The notes beneath the pieces were generated by a model, which had not been told where the DNA came from, made no database searches, and saw only the letters and a list, made by a program, of their open reading frames with translations. This document shows, one piece after another, positions 12,362-19,894 of a stretch of 64,000 bases of DNA (its first letter is position 1; each line of letters opens with the position of its first letter). Both the position numbers and the translations under genes were made by a program. The stretch spans positions 310,001-374,000 of the forward strand of contig CAVTFQ010000003.1 in assembly GCA_963734055.1 (NCBI GenBank), written 5' to 3'. The stretch is from CAIWHR01 sp963734055 (GTDB lineage Bacteria > Pseudomonadota > Gammaproteobacteria > Burkholderiales > Casimicrobiaceae).

Positions 12362-13455
12362 AGCAACGAATCCGCGACAGGCGTGCCGTCCGTCGTGTTG
12401 TCGCGGACGTAATTGGTCGTCGGACTGTAGATCGAGCCGGCGGGCGCGCTGAAGCCGGCGCCGTTGCGGAAGATCCCGTTCCACGACGCCCGCACGATCG
12501 ACGACGCCGTGCCGGTCGTGGCAATGCCGGCAGCCGTGTTCTCGACGATCTGGTTGTTGATGATGCCGGCCTTCGCGCTGCCGCCGCCGGCAGTCACCAC
12601 CTGGACGCCGCTCGCGTTCCGCGCGAGCGTCGATCCGGTGACGTCGAGGCGCGCGACGTCGCCGGCCGTCGACGCCTCGGCGTAGGTGGCGGCGCCCGAC
12701 GGGTGGTCGCTGACGACCGACGCGGTCACCGCGGCGCGCGTGCCGGCGATGTTGCCAATCACCGCGATGCCGCGGAGGCCGTTCTTCGTCACCGTCGAAT
12801 GCTCGATCGTCGCGCTGGCGCCGGCCTCGATCGAGATCCCGGTGCCGGCGTTCGATTCGACGACGCTTTCCGCGATCGTCACGACCGCTGCAGCGGTGAC
12901 CCTGATCCCCATCCCCTGGCTGCCGATGACGGTGGTATTGGCGATCGAAATCGTTCCGGGGCCGTCGATGCGGACGCCTTCCGCTCCCAAATTGGAGATG
13001 GTGCAGCCGTCGACGTCGAGGCGCGAGCCCTGCGTGAAGCGGATGCCGACGGTACCGGGGGCCTGGCCGTTGATCGTGACGCCCTTCAGCGTGACGTCGA
13101 TCCCCGCGCCGTTGACGGAGATGCCGTCGGTGCTCGCGGTCAGCACGGACACGCCGGCGTAGATCCCGGGCGGGGAGATGATCGAGACCGATTTGGTGAT
13201 CACGACCGCGCCGTAGCCCGCCGAGTCCAGGACGATGATTTCGCCGTCGGTGTTCGTTACGGTGATGGCGGCGCCGAACGAGCGGCACGGCGCCGCGAGC
13301 GAGCAGTTGGCCGAGGTATTGGTGTCGAAGCCGTTCGGCGAGACGAACGTGCGCTGCGCGATCGCGCTCGCGGCGGACGCGGTAAGCGCGGCGGCGAGCG
13401 CGAGGACGAGTTGCGCGAGGTCTCGGCCGAAACGACGTTGACGAAGGAGCGGCAT
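12358..13455 (-). CDS. Exported right-handed beta-helix protein, copy 1
   Basis: 365 residues. The ATG at 13455 is preceded by a GGAG element and followed by a signal peptide (hydrophobic ALAAALTASAASA). The mature start RTFVSPNGFDTNTSANC, the PCRSF motif, GGEI/DGEIIVLDSAGYG and VTINGQ match the next gene position by position, so the two are tandem paralogues. About ten short beta-helix coils follow, and the end is NYVRDNTTDGTPVADSLL. The stop overlaps the GTG of copy 2, so the pair is translationally coupled. Role unknown; surface or periplasmic carbohydrate binding is only a guess. Confidence 0.8.
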   Translation of the reverse strand: MPLLRQRRFGRDLAQLVLALAAALTASAASAIAQRTFVSPNGFDTNTSANCSLAAPCRSFGAAITVTNTDGEIIVLDSAGYGAVVITKSVSIISPPGIYAGVSVLTASTDGISVNGAGIDVTLKGVTINGQAPGTVGIRFTQGSRLDVDGCTISNLGAEGVRIDGPGTISIANTTVIGSQGMGIRVTAAAVVTIAESVVESNAGTGISIEAGASATIEHSTVTKNGLRGIAVIGNIAGTRAAVTASVVSDHPSGAATYAEASTAGDVARLDVTGSTLARNASGVQVVTAGGGSAKAGIINNQIVENTAAGIATTGTASSIVRASWNGIFRNGAGFSAPAGSIYSPTTNYVRDNTTDGTPVADSLL

Positions 13456-13676
13456 CGGGAAATCTCCGGGAGTCGGTAAACGTGTCGTGCCGCGCGCTGC
13501 GCGGGATGCAGCGTCGGTCGGCGGTCGCGCGCATTCTAGCATCGGCCGCGATGCCGTTCGCGCTGTTCGTCCAAGATGCGCGCCGCCTGTCGCCGGGCCA
13601 CGACATTCCAGGCGGCCACAGGTCGCCGCCGGCGCCGATGACCATGTCCGAAAACGGCGAGTACGGGCGGATGTCC

Positions 13677-13693
13677 GCGCGCATAATGCGCGC
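13677..13693 (+). promoter_or_regulatory. Palindrome with -10-like core just before the Ada/AlkA start
   Basis: An 8-base perfect inverted repeat with a 1-base centre (GCGCGCAT-A-ATGCGCGC) ends 1 base before ATG 13695. Its core CATAAT (13682-13687) is a good -10 match. No clear -35 is seen at the right distance. It could be an operator, or the -10 of a nearly leaderless transcript. The remainder of the 240-base divergent gap (13456-13694) shows nothing else distinct. Confidence 0.35.
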
Positions 13694-13694
13694 C

Positions 13695-15128
13695 ATGCCA
13701 CTCGATTCGGAAGCCTGCTACCGCGCGCTCGCCGCACACGATGCCCGCTTCGACGGCCGGTTCTTCGTCGGCGTGTCGTCGACCCGCATCTACTGCCGCC
13801 CCGTATGCACGGTCCGGATGCCGCGGCGCGAGAACTGTCGCTTCTTCCCGAGCGCAGCGGCCGCCGAGGTCGCGGGCTACCGTCCGTGCATGCGCTGCCG
13901 GCCGGAGCTCGCGCCGGGCCATGCCAGCGTCGACGCGGCCACCCGGCTCGCGCGCGGCGCCGTGAGCCTGATCGAGGACGGCGCGCTCGACGCGGGAGGG
14001 ATCGAGCGCCTCGCGGCGCGCGTCGGGGTCACGAGTCGCCACCTGCGCCGCATCTTCGAGTCGGAGTACGGGGTGTCGCCGATCGAGTATGCGCAGACGC
14101 ACCGGCTTCTGCTCGCGAAGCGGCTGCTCACGGACACCGCGCTGCCGGTCACCGAGATTGCGCTCGCGAGCGGCTTCGCGAGCGTGCGTCGCTTCAATGC
14201 GCTGTTTCGTGCCCGCTACCGGATGGCGCCGGGACGGTTGCGCGAGTGCGCCGACACGGGTTCGTGCCCGGCCGCGCTCGCGTTCGATCTCGCCTACCGT
14301 CCCCCGTACGACTGGGGGGCGATGCTCGAGTTCCTCCGCGCGCGCGCTGTTCCCGGCGTCGAGCAGGCCGGCGACGACGCCTACGCGCGCAACCTGGCGG
14401 TCGAACATCGGGGCACCCTGCACGCGGGCCGCATCGAGGTGCGCAGGGCGCGGCGCCGGCAGGCGCTGGCCATCGCGGTGTCGCCGTCGCTCGCCCGGGC
14501 GGTTCCGGCGGTACTTTCGCGGGTCAAGCACGCGTTCGATCTCGCCTGCGATCCGGCGGTCGTCGCCTCGACGCTGGGCGAGCTCGCAGCCGCGCGCCCG
14601 GGACTCCGCGTTCCCGGAGCGTGGGACGGCTTCGAGCTCGCGGTCCGCGCCGTCGTGGGCCAGCAGGTGTCGGTATGGAGCGCGCGCACGGTGCTGGGCC
14701 GCCTCGCAGCGGCCTTCGGCGAGTCGCTGCCCGGCACGCAAGTCGAGACCGGGCGCCTCTTTCCGAGCGCCGCGCGCCTGGCCGAAGCGGAACCGCTGGA
14801 AATCGCTCGCGCGGGGCTCACGCCGGCTCGCGCCCGCACGATCGTCGACGTCGCCCGCGCCGTCGCCGCATCCGAGCTCGTCCTGCAGCCGGACGCCGAC
14901 GTCGAGCGCACGTTCGCCCGGCTCGTCGCGATCCCGGGCATCGGCCGCTGGACCGCGAGTTACATCGCGATGCGCGCGCTCCGCTGGCCCGATGCCTTTC
15001 TCGAGGGCGACCTCGTCGTTCGCCGCGCGCTCGGCGTGAGCCGGCCCGCACAGGCGCTCGCCCGGGCCGAGGCGTGGCGACCCTGGCGCAGCTATGCCGT
15101 CATTCACCTGTGGAGATCGCAATCATGA
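13695..15128 (+). CDS. alkA: Ada N-domain / AraC-HTH / AlkA 3-methyladenine DNA glycosylase fusion
   Basis: 477 residues with three modules. Residues 1-75 are the Ada zinc domain with Cys34, Cys38, Cys65 and Cys68; Cys34 would accept methyl from phosphotriesters. Residues about 85-190 are an AraC-type double helix-turn-helix. Residues about 195-470 are AlkA, with an HhH motif (IPGIGRWTASYIAMRAL) followed by FLEGDLVVRR, which carries the catalytic Asp. It should sense methylated DNA, activate its own operon and excise alkylated bases. The frame opens upstream, but ATG 13695 (or 13686) fits the domain start. The stop overlaps the ogt ATG (ATGA). Confidence 0.93.
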   Translation: MPLDSEACYRALAAHDARFDGRFFVGVSSTRIYCRPVCTVRMPRRENCRFFPSAAAAEVAGYRPCMRCRPELAPGHASVDAATRLARGAVSLIEDGALDAGGIERLAARVGVTSRHLRRIFESEYGVSPIEYAQTHRLLLAKRLLTDTALPVTEIALASGFASVRRFNALFRARYRMAPGRLRECADTGSCPAALAFDLAYRPPYDWGAMLEFLRARAVPGVEQAGDDAYARNLAVEHRGTLHAGRIEVRRARRRQALAIAVSPSLARAVPAVLSRVKHAFDLACDPAVVASTLGELAAARPGLRVPGAWDGFELAVRAVVGQQVSVWSARTVLGRLAAAFGESLPGTQVETGRLFPSAARLAEAEPLEIARAGLTPARARTIVDVARAVAASELVLQPDADVERTFARLVAIPGIGRWTASYIAMRALRWPDAFLEGDLVVRRALGVSRPAQALARAEAWRPWRSYAVIHLWRSQS

Positions 15129-15634
15129 CCCTGATCGTTCGCTACGCCGAGCTGGCCACGCCGCTCGGAACGCTTCGCCTCACGGCCACCGCCGCGGGCC
15201 TCACCGGCATCGCCTTCGAAGGCGACCGCTACGCGCCTCCGCGCGCCGACGCCTGGATCCACGATCCGGCGTTCCCGGCGCTCCGCGCGGCCGTCGACCA
15301 GCTCGACGCGTACTTCGCGGCCCGGCGCTCGCGCTTCGAGCTGGCGACGGCGCCGCGGGGAACGCCGTTCCAGCAGACGGTGTGGGCAGCGATCGCGTCG
15401 GTGCCCGCCGGGGAGACCCTTTCGTATGCGGATCTCGCACGCCGCGCCGGGTGCCCGGGCAGCGCGCGCGCCGCGGGCGCCGCCACCGGCCGCAATCCGC
15501 TCGCGATCGTCGTGCCGTGCCATCGCATCATCGGCTCGGACGGCTCGCTCACGGGATACGCCGGCGGTCTCGAACGGAAGCGCGCGCTGCTCGAGCACGA
15601 GCGGCGGTTCGCGCGAGTGTCGCTCGCCGCGTAG
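15125..15634 (+). CDS. ogt: Methylated-DNA-protein-cysteine methyltransferase
   Basis: 169 residues, the normal size for Ogt. It repairs O6-methylguanine by moving the methyl group to Cys132 in the invariant IVVPCHRII motif. GTPFQQTVWAAIASVPAGET and the downstream GSLTGYAGGLERKRALLEHE are standard family signatures. It is translationally coupled to the Ada/AlkA fusion by a 4-base overlap, so the two make an alkylation-repair operon together equivalent to Ada plus AlkA. Confidence 0.95.
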   Translation: MTLIVRYAELATPLGTLRLTATAAGLTGIAFEGDRYAPPRADAWIHDPAFPALRAAVDQLDAYFAARRSRFELATAPRGTPFQQTVWAAIASVPAGETLSYADLARRAGCPGSARAAGAATGRNPLAIVVPCHRIIGSDGSLTGYAGGLERKRALLEHERRFARVSLAA

Positions 15635-15640
15635 CCGCCG

Positions 15641-16522
15641 ATGCGCGCGCAGGACGTCGTCCGGCTCACGGCGCTCGCCGCAATCTGGGGCGGGTCGTTC
15701 ATCTTCCTGCGTTTGCTCTCGCCGGTGCTGGGTCCGGTCGTCACCGCAACGTCGCGAGTGTTGATCGCCGGGATAGCGCTCGTCGCCTACTTTCGCGTTG
15801 CGGGCGTCGCCTCCGAGTTGCGGACGCAGGGCCGGCATTACGTCGTCATCGGGCTCGTCAACTCGGCGCTCCCGTTCCTGCTCTTTTCGTTCGCCGCCCT
15901 CCATCTGCCGGCCTCCTACTCGGTGATCCTGAACGCGTCGACGCCGCTCTTTGCCGCGCTCCTGTCCGCGCTGTTCCTGGCGGAGCGGCTCTCGCCCGCG
16001 AAGATCGGCGGACTCGTGTCGGGCGCGGCCGGCGTCGCGCTCGTGAGCCGGGCCGGGCCCGTCCTTCCGGACGCGATGTTCTTCGTTTCGATCGTCGCGT
16101 GCCTGTCCGCGGCGCTGTGCTACGCGGCGTCCAGCGTCTACATGAGGAGATACGCCGCGCGCGCGAACCCGATGGCCATTGCCGGCTGGAGCCAGCTCGC
16201 GGCCGGCGTCGCGCTGCTGCCGCTCGTCCCGTTGGCGCCCATCCGCGGCGAGGTGACCCCCGCTGTCGCGGCGAACGTACTCGGGCTCGCGCTCCTCTGC
16301 AGCGCCGTCGCCTACCTGCTGTACTACCGGCTCATCGCCGACGTCGGGCCGACGCGCGCGCTGACGGTTGCGTTCCTGATGCCGATGTTCGGCATGGTGT
16401 GGGGCGCGCTGCTGCTCGACGAGACGATCACGTGGCCGATGATCGTCGGCTGCGCGCTCGTGGTCGGCGGCACGTTCGCCGTGGTGAGACCAAGCGCACT
16501 CGCGGCGCGGTCCGCCGCGTGA
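15641..16522 (+). CDS. EamA/DMT-family transporter
   Basis: 293 residues with about ten hydrophobic helices in two similar halves, as in the drug/metabolite exporter superfamily. Signatures include AAIWGGSFIFLRL at the start, LNASTPLFAALLSALFLAERL at the end of the first half and LMPMFGMVWGALLLDETIT near the end. It begins 6 bases after ogt and may be co-transcribed, but the substrate cannot be read from sequence. A terminator hairpin follows the stop. Confidence 0.88.
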   Translation: MRAQDVVRLTALAAIWGGSFIFLRLLSPVLGPVVTATSRVLIAGIALVAYFRVAGVASELRTQGRHYVVIGLVNSALPFLLFSFAALHLPASYSVILNASTPLFAALLSALFLAERLSPAKIGGLVSGAAGVALVSRAGPVLPDAMFFVSIVACLSAALCYAASSVYMRRYAARANPMAIAGWSQLAAGVALLPLVPLAPIRGEVTPAVAANVLGLALLCSAVAYLLYYRLIADVGPTRALTVAFLMPMFGMVWGALLLDETITWPMIVGCALVVGGTFAVVRPSALAARSAA

Positions 16523-16558
16523 CCGTCGCGCGGCGAGCAGACCACCGCCCGGAAACGA

Positions 16559-16582
16559 CGAGGGCCCCGCGCGGGGCCCTCG
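16559..16582. terminator. Bidirectional rho-independent terminator
   Basis: A perfect 24-base palindrome (CGAGGGCCCC-GC-GC-GGGGCCCTCG) between the convergent DMT-transporter and SYLF genes, with TTT on the plus side and a short T-run on the opposite strand. Its place between two converging stops supports use in both directions. Confidence 0.75.
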
Positions 16583-16609
16583 TTTCGACTGCGACGGTGC
16601 CGGCGACGC

Positions 16610-17293
16610 TTACCTCGCTGCGGCGGCAACCTGCGCGAGCAGCTTGTCCGCGCCCTTGTTGTGCAGGCTGCCGCGGACGAGGACGTCGGGCGGCAGCACC
16701 TTCTGGCCGTAGTAGGCCTGGTTCCAGTCGTCGCTCGCGGTCACGACCGTGCCGTCGAGGTTGAGGCCGCCGTAGACGCCCTTGGCCCGCGAGAACGTGA
16801 TCAGGTCGGCGACGATGTCGCTTTTCGCGCCGGCACCGACCGGTCCTGCGGCGACGCTCGCGTCACCGCCCATCTTGAACGACGTCGCGAGCAGCGAGTT
16901 GAAGCCCCTCTCGGTCATCACCAGCGTGACGTTCTCGGACACCGAGATGCCGGCCTGGAAGCCGACGCTCGCGGTCGCCATCGCGTAGAACACCGGGCCG
17001 GACCAGTGGCCGGTCTTCGGGTCCTTCGCGACGACGATGGCGCGGCCACCGGAGCCGCCGAAGATGAAGCCGGCCTTCAGGAGCTCCGGCGCGATGATCA
17101 CGGCCCTGGCGCGCTTGAAGTTCTGCTGCAGCCAGCTCATGTCGGGATCGCGCAGGAAGTTCGACAACGTTGCCTCGGACGAAACGACGAGCTTCTGCTG
17201 CTCGGCCTGCGCGAGCGCGGCAGGCGCGGATAGGGTGGCGAGGGCGGCGACGAACAACGTCGTGCCCGTGACACGGGACAGGGACTTCAGCAT
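16610..17293 (-). CDS. Exported SYLF/YSC84-like lipid-binding-domain protein
   Basis: 227 residues starting at ATG 17293 after an AGAGGAGA ribosome site. A signal peptide ends near APAALAQA. The mature protein matches the SYLF (Ysc84) domain: RAVIIAPELLKAGFIFGGSGG, GHWSGPVFYAMATASVGFQAG, then DIVADLITFSRAKGVYGGLNLDG. SYLF domains bind phosphoinositides in eukaryotes. Bacterial members are exported proteins of uncertain function, often linked to envelope stress. It stands alone on the minus strand with its own probable promoter. Confidence 0.85.
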   Translation of the reverse strand: MLKSLSRVTGTTLFVAALATLSAPAALAQAEQQKLVVSSEATLSNFLRDPDMSWLQQNFKRARAVIIAPELLKAGFIFGGSGGRAIVVAKDPKTGHWSGPVFYAMATASVGFQAGISVSENVTLVMTERGFNSLLATSFKMGGDASVAAGPVGAGAKSDIVADLITFSRAKGVYGGLNLDGTVVTASDDWNQAYYGQKVLPPDVLVRGSLHNKGADKLLAQVAAAAR

Positions 17294-17364
17294 CGGGATT
17301 CTCCTCTGTGCTGGGGTGCGGGGGGCATGCCGCCGGGACGAACGCCCGGTTGGGCAAGGGCCGC

Positions 17365-17370
17365 ATTGTA
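17365..17370 (-). promoter_or_regulatory. Candidate -10 of the SYLF gene
   Basis: The minus strand reads TACAAT, a 5/6 match to the sigma-70 -10, 72 bases before the ATG at 17293. The -35 region is GC-rich and not convincing. Confidence 0.35.
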
Positions 17371-17402
17371 CACCACGACCCGGTCCCGGCGTGTCGGGCC
17401 GG

Positions 17403-18662
17403 TCAGCCGAGGAGGTCATGCACGGCGGCTGCCACGACATGGGTTGCACGCCGGAGGTCCTCGAGCAGCAGATTTTCGTCCGGCCGCTTCGCGTTCGCCT
17501 CGACGAGCGTGCGCGGACCAGCGCCGTACATCACGATCGGCACGCCGTGCTCGCCGTAGAGACGGGCGTCGGCGTAGAGCGGCACGCCGACGGTCGGGAT
17601 GTCGACGCCGAAGACGGCTTTCGCGTGCCGCGCGAGTGCCGCCACCAGCTTTTCGTGGCCGGGCAGCGGCCGCAGTGCGCGCGCGAGGAGCAGTCGCCGG
17701 ATCTCGACGCGAATACCATCGTGCGGCGCGGCTGCCGCTTCGATCAGCGCGCGCACGCGCGCCTCGACGTCCCCCGGTTCCTCCTCGGGGATCATGCGGC
17801 GATCGAGCCGCAGCACGAGGCGATCCGGCACGACGTTGGTGTTGATCCCGCCCTCGATGCGCCCGACGATCAGCGTCGGATGGGTGATCCCCGGCACGCG
17901 CGACGTCGTCGACCGGAGCGCGTCCGCCTCGGCGTAGAGCGCGTTCAGGATCGCGACGCCGGCGCGGAACGCGTCGCGGCCCGTCTCCGGCATCGCGCCG
18001 TGGCCCGACTTGCCGTGCACGGCGACCTCGAGCTGCAAGCAGCCGTTGTGCGCGGTGACGACCGCATAGCTGAAGCTCGCGGCGATCGCGTAGTCGGGGC
18101 GGGTGACGCCGCGTTCGAGGAGGAAGCCCGGTCCCGCGAGACCGCCGAGCTCCTCGTCGTAGGTGAAATGCAGTTCGACCGTTCCGTTCAGCGCCGCGTC
18201 GTTCTGCGCGAGCGCGCGGAGCGCCGCGAGCGCGTAGGTGTACGTGGCAATGTCCGACTTGGACACCGCGACGCCGCGGCCGTACATGCGGCCGTCCTCG
18301 ACGACGCCCTCGTACGGCGGCTTCGTCCAGCCGTCGCCCGGCGGCACGACGTCGCCGTGCGCGTTCAAGGCGATCGTCGGTCCGCCTGCGCCGAAGCGCT
18401 CGCGGACGACCAGGTTCGTCACGCTCTTCATCCCGTAGTCGCGCAGGAACGTTTCGGGCACGGGATGCCTCTCCACGGCGAAGCCGAGCGCGGTGAGCAG
18501 CTCGGCCGCCTTCTCCGCGGCCGGCGCGTTGTCGCCCGGCGGCGTGTCCGACGGCACGCGGACGAGCTGGCGCAGGAACTCGACCTGCTCGCCATGGTGG
18601 TCGTCGATCCAGCGCCCGAGATTCGCGGCGGCGAGATCCCGGGATGAGCCGGCGGCACTCAT
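17403..18662 (-). CDS. M20-family metallohydrolase (ArgE/DapE-like) of the purine operon
   Basis: 419 residues, a zinc-dependent M20 amidohydrolase. Visible are ALNAHGDVVPPGDGW (first metal His/Asp), YDEELGG (catalytic and metal acids), the dimerisation-domain motif VAVHGKSGHGAMPETG, and a C-terminal region with GVPIVMYGAGP. It differs from the AllC-like enzyme next to it and is closer to acetylornithine or succinyl-diaminopimelate deacylases. The ATG at 18662 overlaps the stop of allC (ATGA), making it the last gene of the purine operon. Its substrate is not known. A ureido intermediate after allantoate, for example ureidoglycolate, is a reasonable guess, since no other gene in the locus covers that step. 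Confidence 0.85.
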   Translation of the reverse strand: MSAAGSSRDLAAANLGRWIDDHHGEQVEFLRQLVRVPSDTPPGDNAPAAEKAAELLTALGFAVERHPVPETFLRDYGMKSVTNLVVRERFGAGGPTIALNAHGDVVPPGDGWTKPPYEGVVEDGRMYGRGVAVSKSDIATYTYALAALRALAQNDAALNGTVELHFTYDEELGGLAGPGFLLERGVTRPDYAIAASFSYAVVTAHNGCLQLEVAVHGKSGHGAMPETGRDAFRAGVAILNALYAEADALRSTTSRVPGITHPTLIVGRIEGGINTNVVPDRLVLRLDRRMIPEEEPGDVEARVRALIEAAAAPHDGIRVEIRRLLLARALRPLPGHEKLVAALARHAKAVFGVDIPTVGVPLYADARLYGEHGVPIVMYGAGPRTLVEANAKRPDENLLLEDLRRATHVVAAAVHDLLG

Positions 18663-19894
18663 CGCGGCGGGCGGTAGTGCTCGAAGAAATGCAGCAGCAC
18701 CGACGTCGCGATGTCGGCGTCCTCCGCCGTCATCGTTTCGTCGGGATGATGGCTGATCCCGTTGTTGCCGCAGCGGACGAAGAGCATCGCCATCGGCGCG
18801 ACGGCGGGGAATTCCATCGCGTCGTGCCCCGCCCCGCTCGGCAGGCGACGCACCGGGACGCCGTGGGCCGCGATCGCGCCGGCAAGCGCGGTCTGCAGCG
18901 CGGGATCGCACGGGGCGGCGTCCGCGCTCCAGAATTCGGTGATCTCGACTCGCACGCGCCGGCGCTTGGCAATTTCGGCGAGCCCCGCGCGAATCGCCTC
19001 GACCGCGGCGCGCCGGAGCGCGTCGTCCCCCGAGCGCACGTCGATCGTGAACGCGACGTCCTGCGGGATCACGTTGATCGCTCCCGGCAGCACCGACATC
19101 TTGCCGACCGTGCCGACGAGGCCGGCGTTCCGCTCGCAATGCCGCTCGACATGGAGGACCATCTCGGCCGCCGCGACGAGCGCATCCTGGCGCGCGCCCA
19201 TCGGGACCGTCCCGGCGTGGCCGGCCAGTCCGGTCACGCGCACGTTGAGGCGATTGCCTCCCGCGATCGCGGTGACGACGCCCACCGGCAGGCCCTCGTT
19301 CAGCAGCACGGGACCCTGCTCGATGTGCGACTCGACGTAGGCGACGACGTTCTTTCCGCGCCGGTCGATCGCGCGCCACCCGTCGGGGTCTCCGCCGAAT
19401 TCGACGAGTGCCTCGCGCATCGTGACGCCGCCCTCGTCGGTCTTGTCGAGCCATTCGGGGGCGAACCGTCCCGCCATCGCCTTGCTGCCGATCAGCGTGG
19501 CGCCGAAGCGAACGCCTTCCTCGTCGCCGAAGCCGACGATCTCGAGCGTGTACGGAAGCCGGATGCCGCGCCCGTGCAGGTCGCGGACACAGGCAATTGC
19601 CGTGAGGATGCCGAAGAGCCCGTCGTAGCGGCCCGCGTTGCGCACGCTGTCCTGGTGCGAGCCGGTCATCACGACGGGCGCGTCGGGATCGTCGGCCGCG
19701 AAACGTCCGACGATGTTGCCGAGCGCATCGAATTGCGCGCTCATTCCGGCCCGGCGCATGAGCGCGATCAGGTACTCGCCGGCCGCCTTGTGCTGCGCGC
19801 TCAGGTACGTGCGCGTGACGCGCGGCGCGTCCTCGGTGAAGCGCGCCAGGTCGTCTGCCTCGCGCAGGAGCTCGCTTCCGAAGCGCAGGGTCAT
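18659..19894 (-). CDS. allC: Allantoate amidohydrolase (N-carbamoyl amino acid hydrolase family)
   Basis: 411 residues of the M20 AllC/HyuC/beta-ureidopropionase group. Metal and catalytic residues are visible in VVMTGSHQDSV, GRYDGLFG and VGFGDEEGVRFG, followed by VESHIEQGPVL, GLAGHAGTVPM and PSGAGHDAMEF. By sequence alone it could be any N-carbamoyl-amide hydrolase. Because it sits directly after allantoin-forming and allantoin-opening genes, allantoate is the expected substrate, released as ureidoglycine or ureidoglycolate plus ammonia and CO2. It overlaps the genes on both sides by 4 bases. Confidence 0.88.
   Translation of the reverse strand: MTLRFGSELLREADDLARFTEDAPRVTRTYLSAQHKAAGEYLIALMRRAGMSAQFDALGNIVGRFAADDPDAPVVMTGSHQDSVRNAGRYDGLFGILTAIACVRDLHGRGIRLPYTLEIVGFGDEEGVRFGATLIGSKAMAGRFAPEWLDKTDEGGVTMREALVEFGGDPDGWRAIDRRGKNVVAYVESHIEQGPVLLNEGLPVGVVTAIAGGNRLNVRVTGLAGHAGTVPMGARQDALVAAAEMVLHVERHCERNAGLVGTVGKMSVLPGAINVIPQDVAFTIDVRSGDDALRRAAVEAIRAGLAEIAKRRRVRVEITEFWSADAAPCDPALQTALAGAIAAHGVPVRRLPSGAGHDAMEFPAVAPMAMLFVRCGNNGISHHPDETMTAEDADIATSVLLHFFEHYRPPR

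Noticed and set aside
11243..13455. Beta-helix proteins as autotransporter passengers
   Set aside because: Neither protein has a C-terminal beta-barrel domain or the final aromatic residue typical for outer-membrane insertion.
16559..16582. Perfect palindrome as an attachment or recombination site
   Set aside because: Its position between converging stops and the T-runs on both sides fit a terminator, and no mobile element is next to it.
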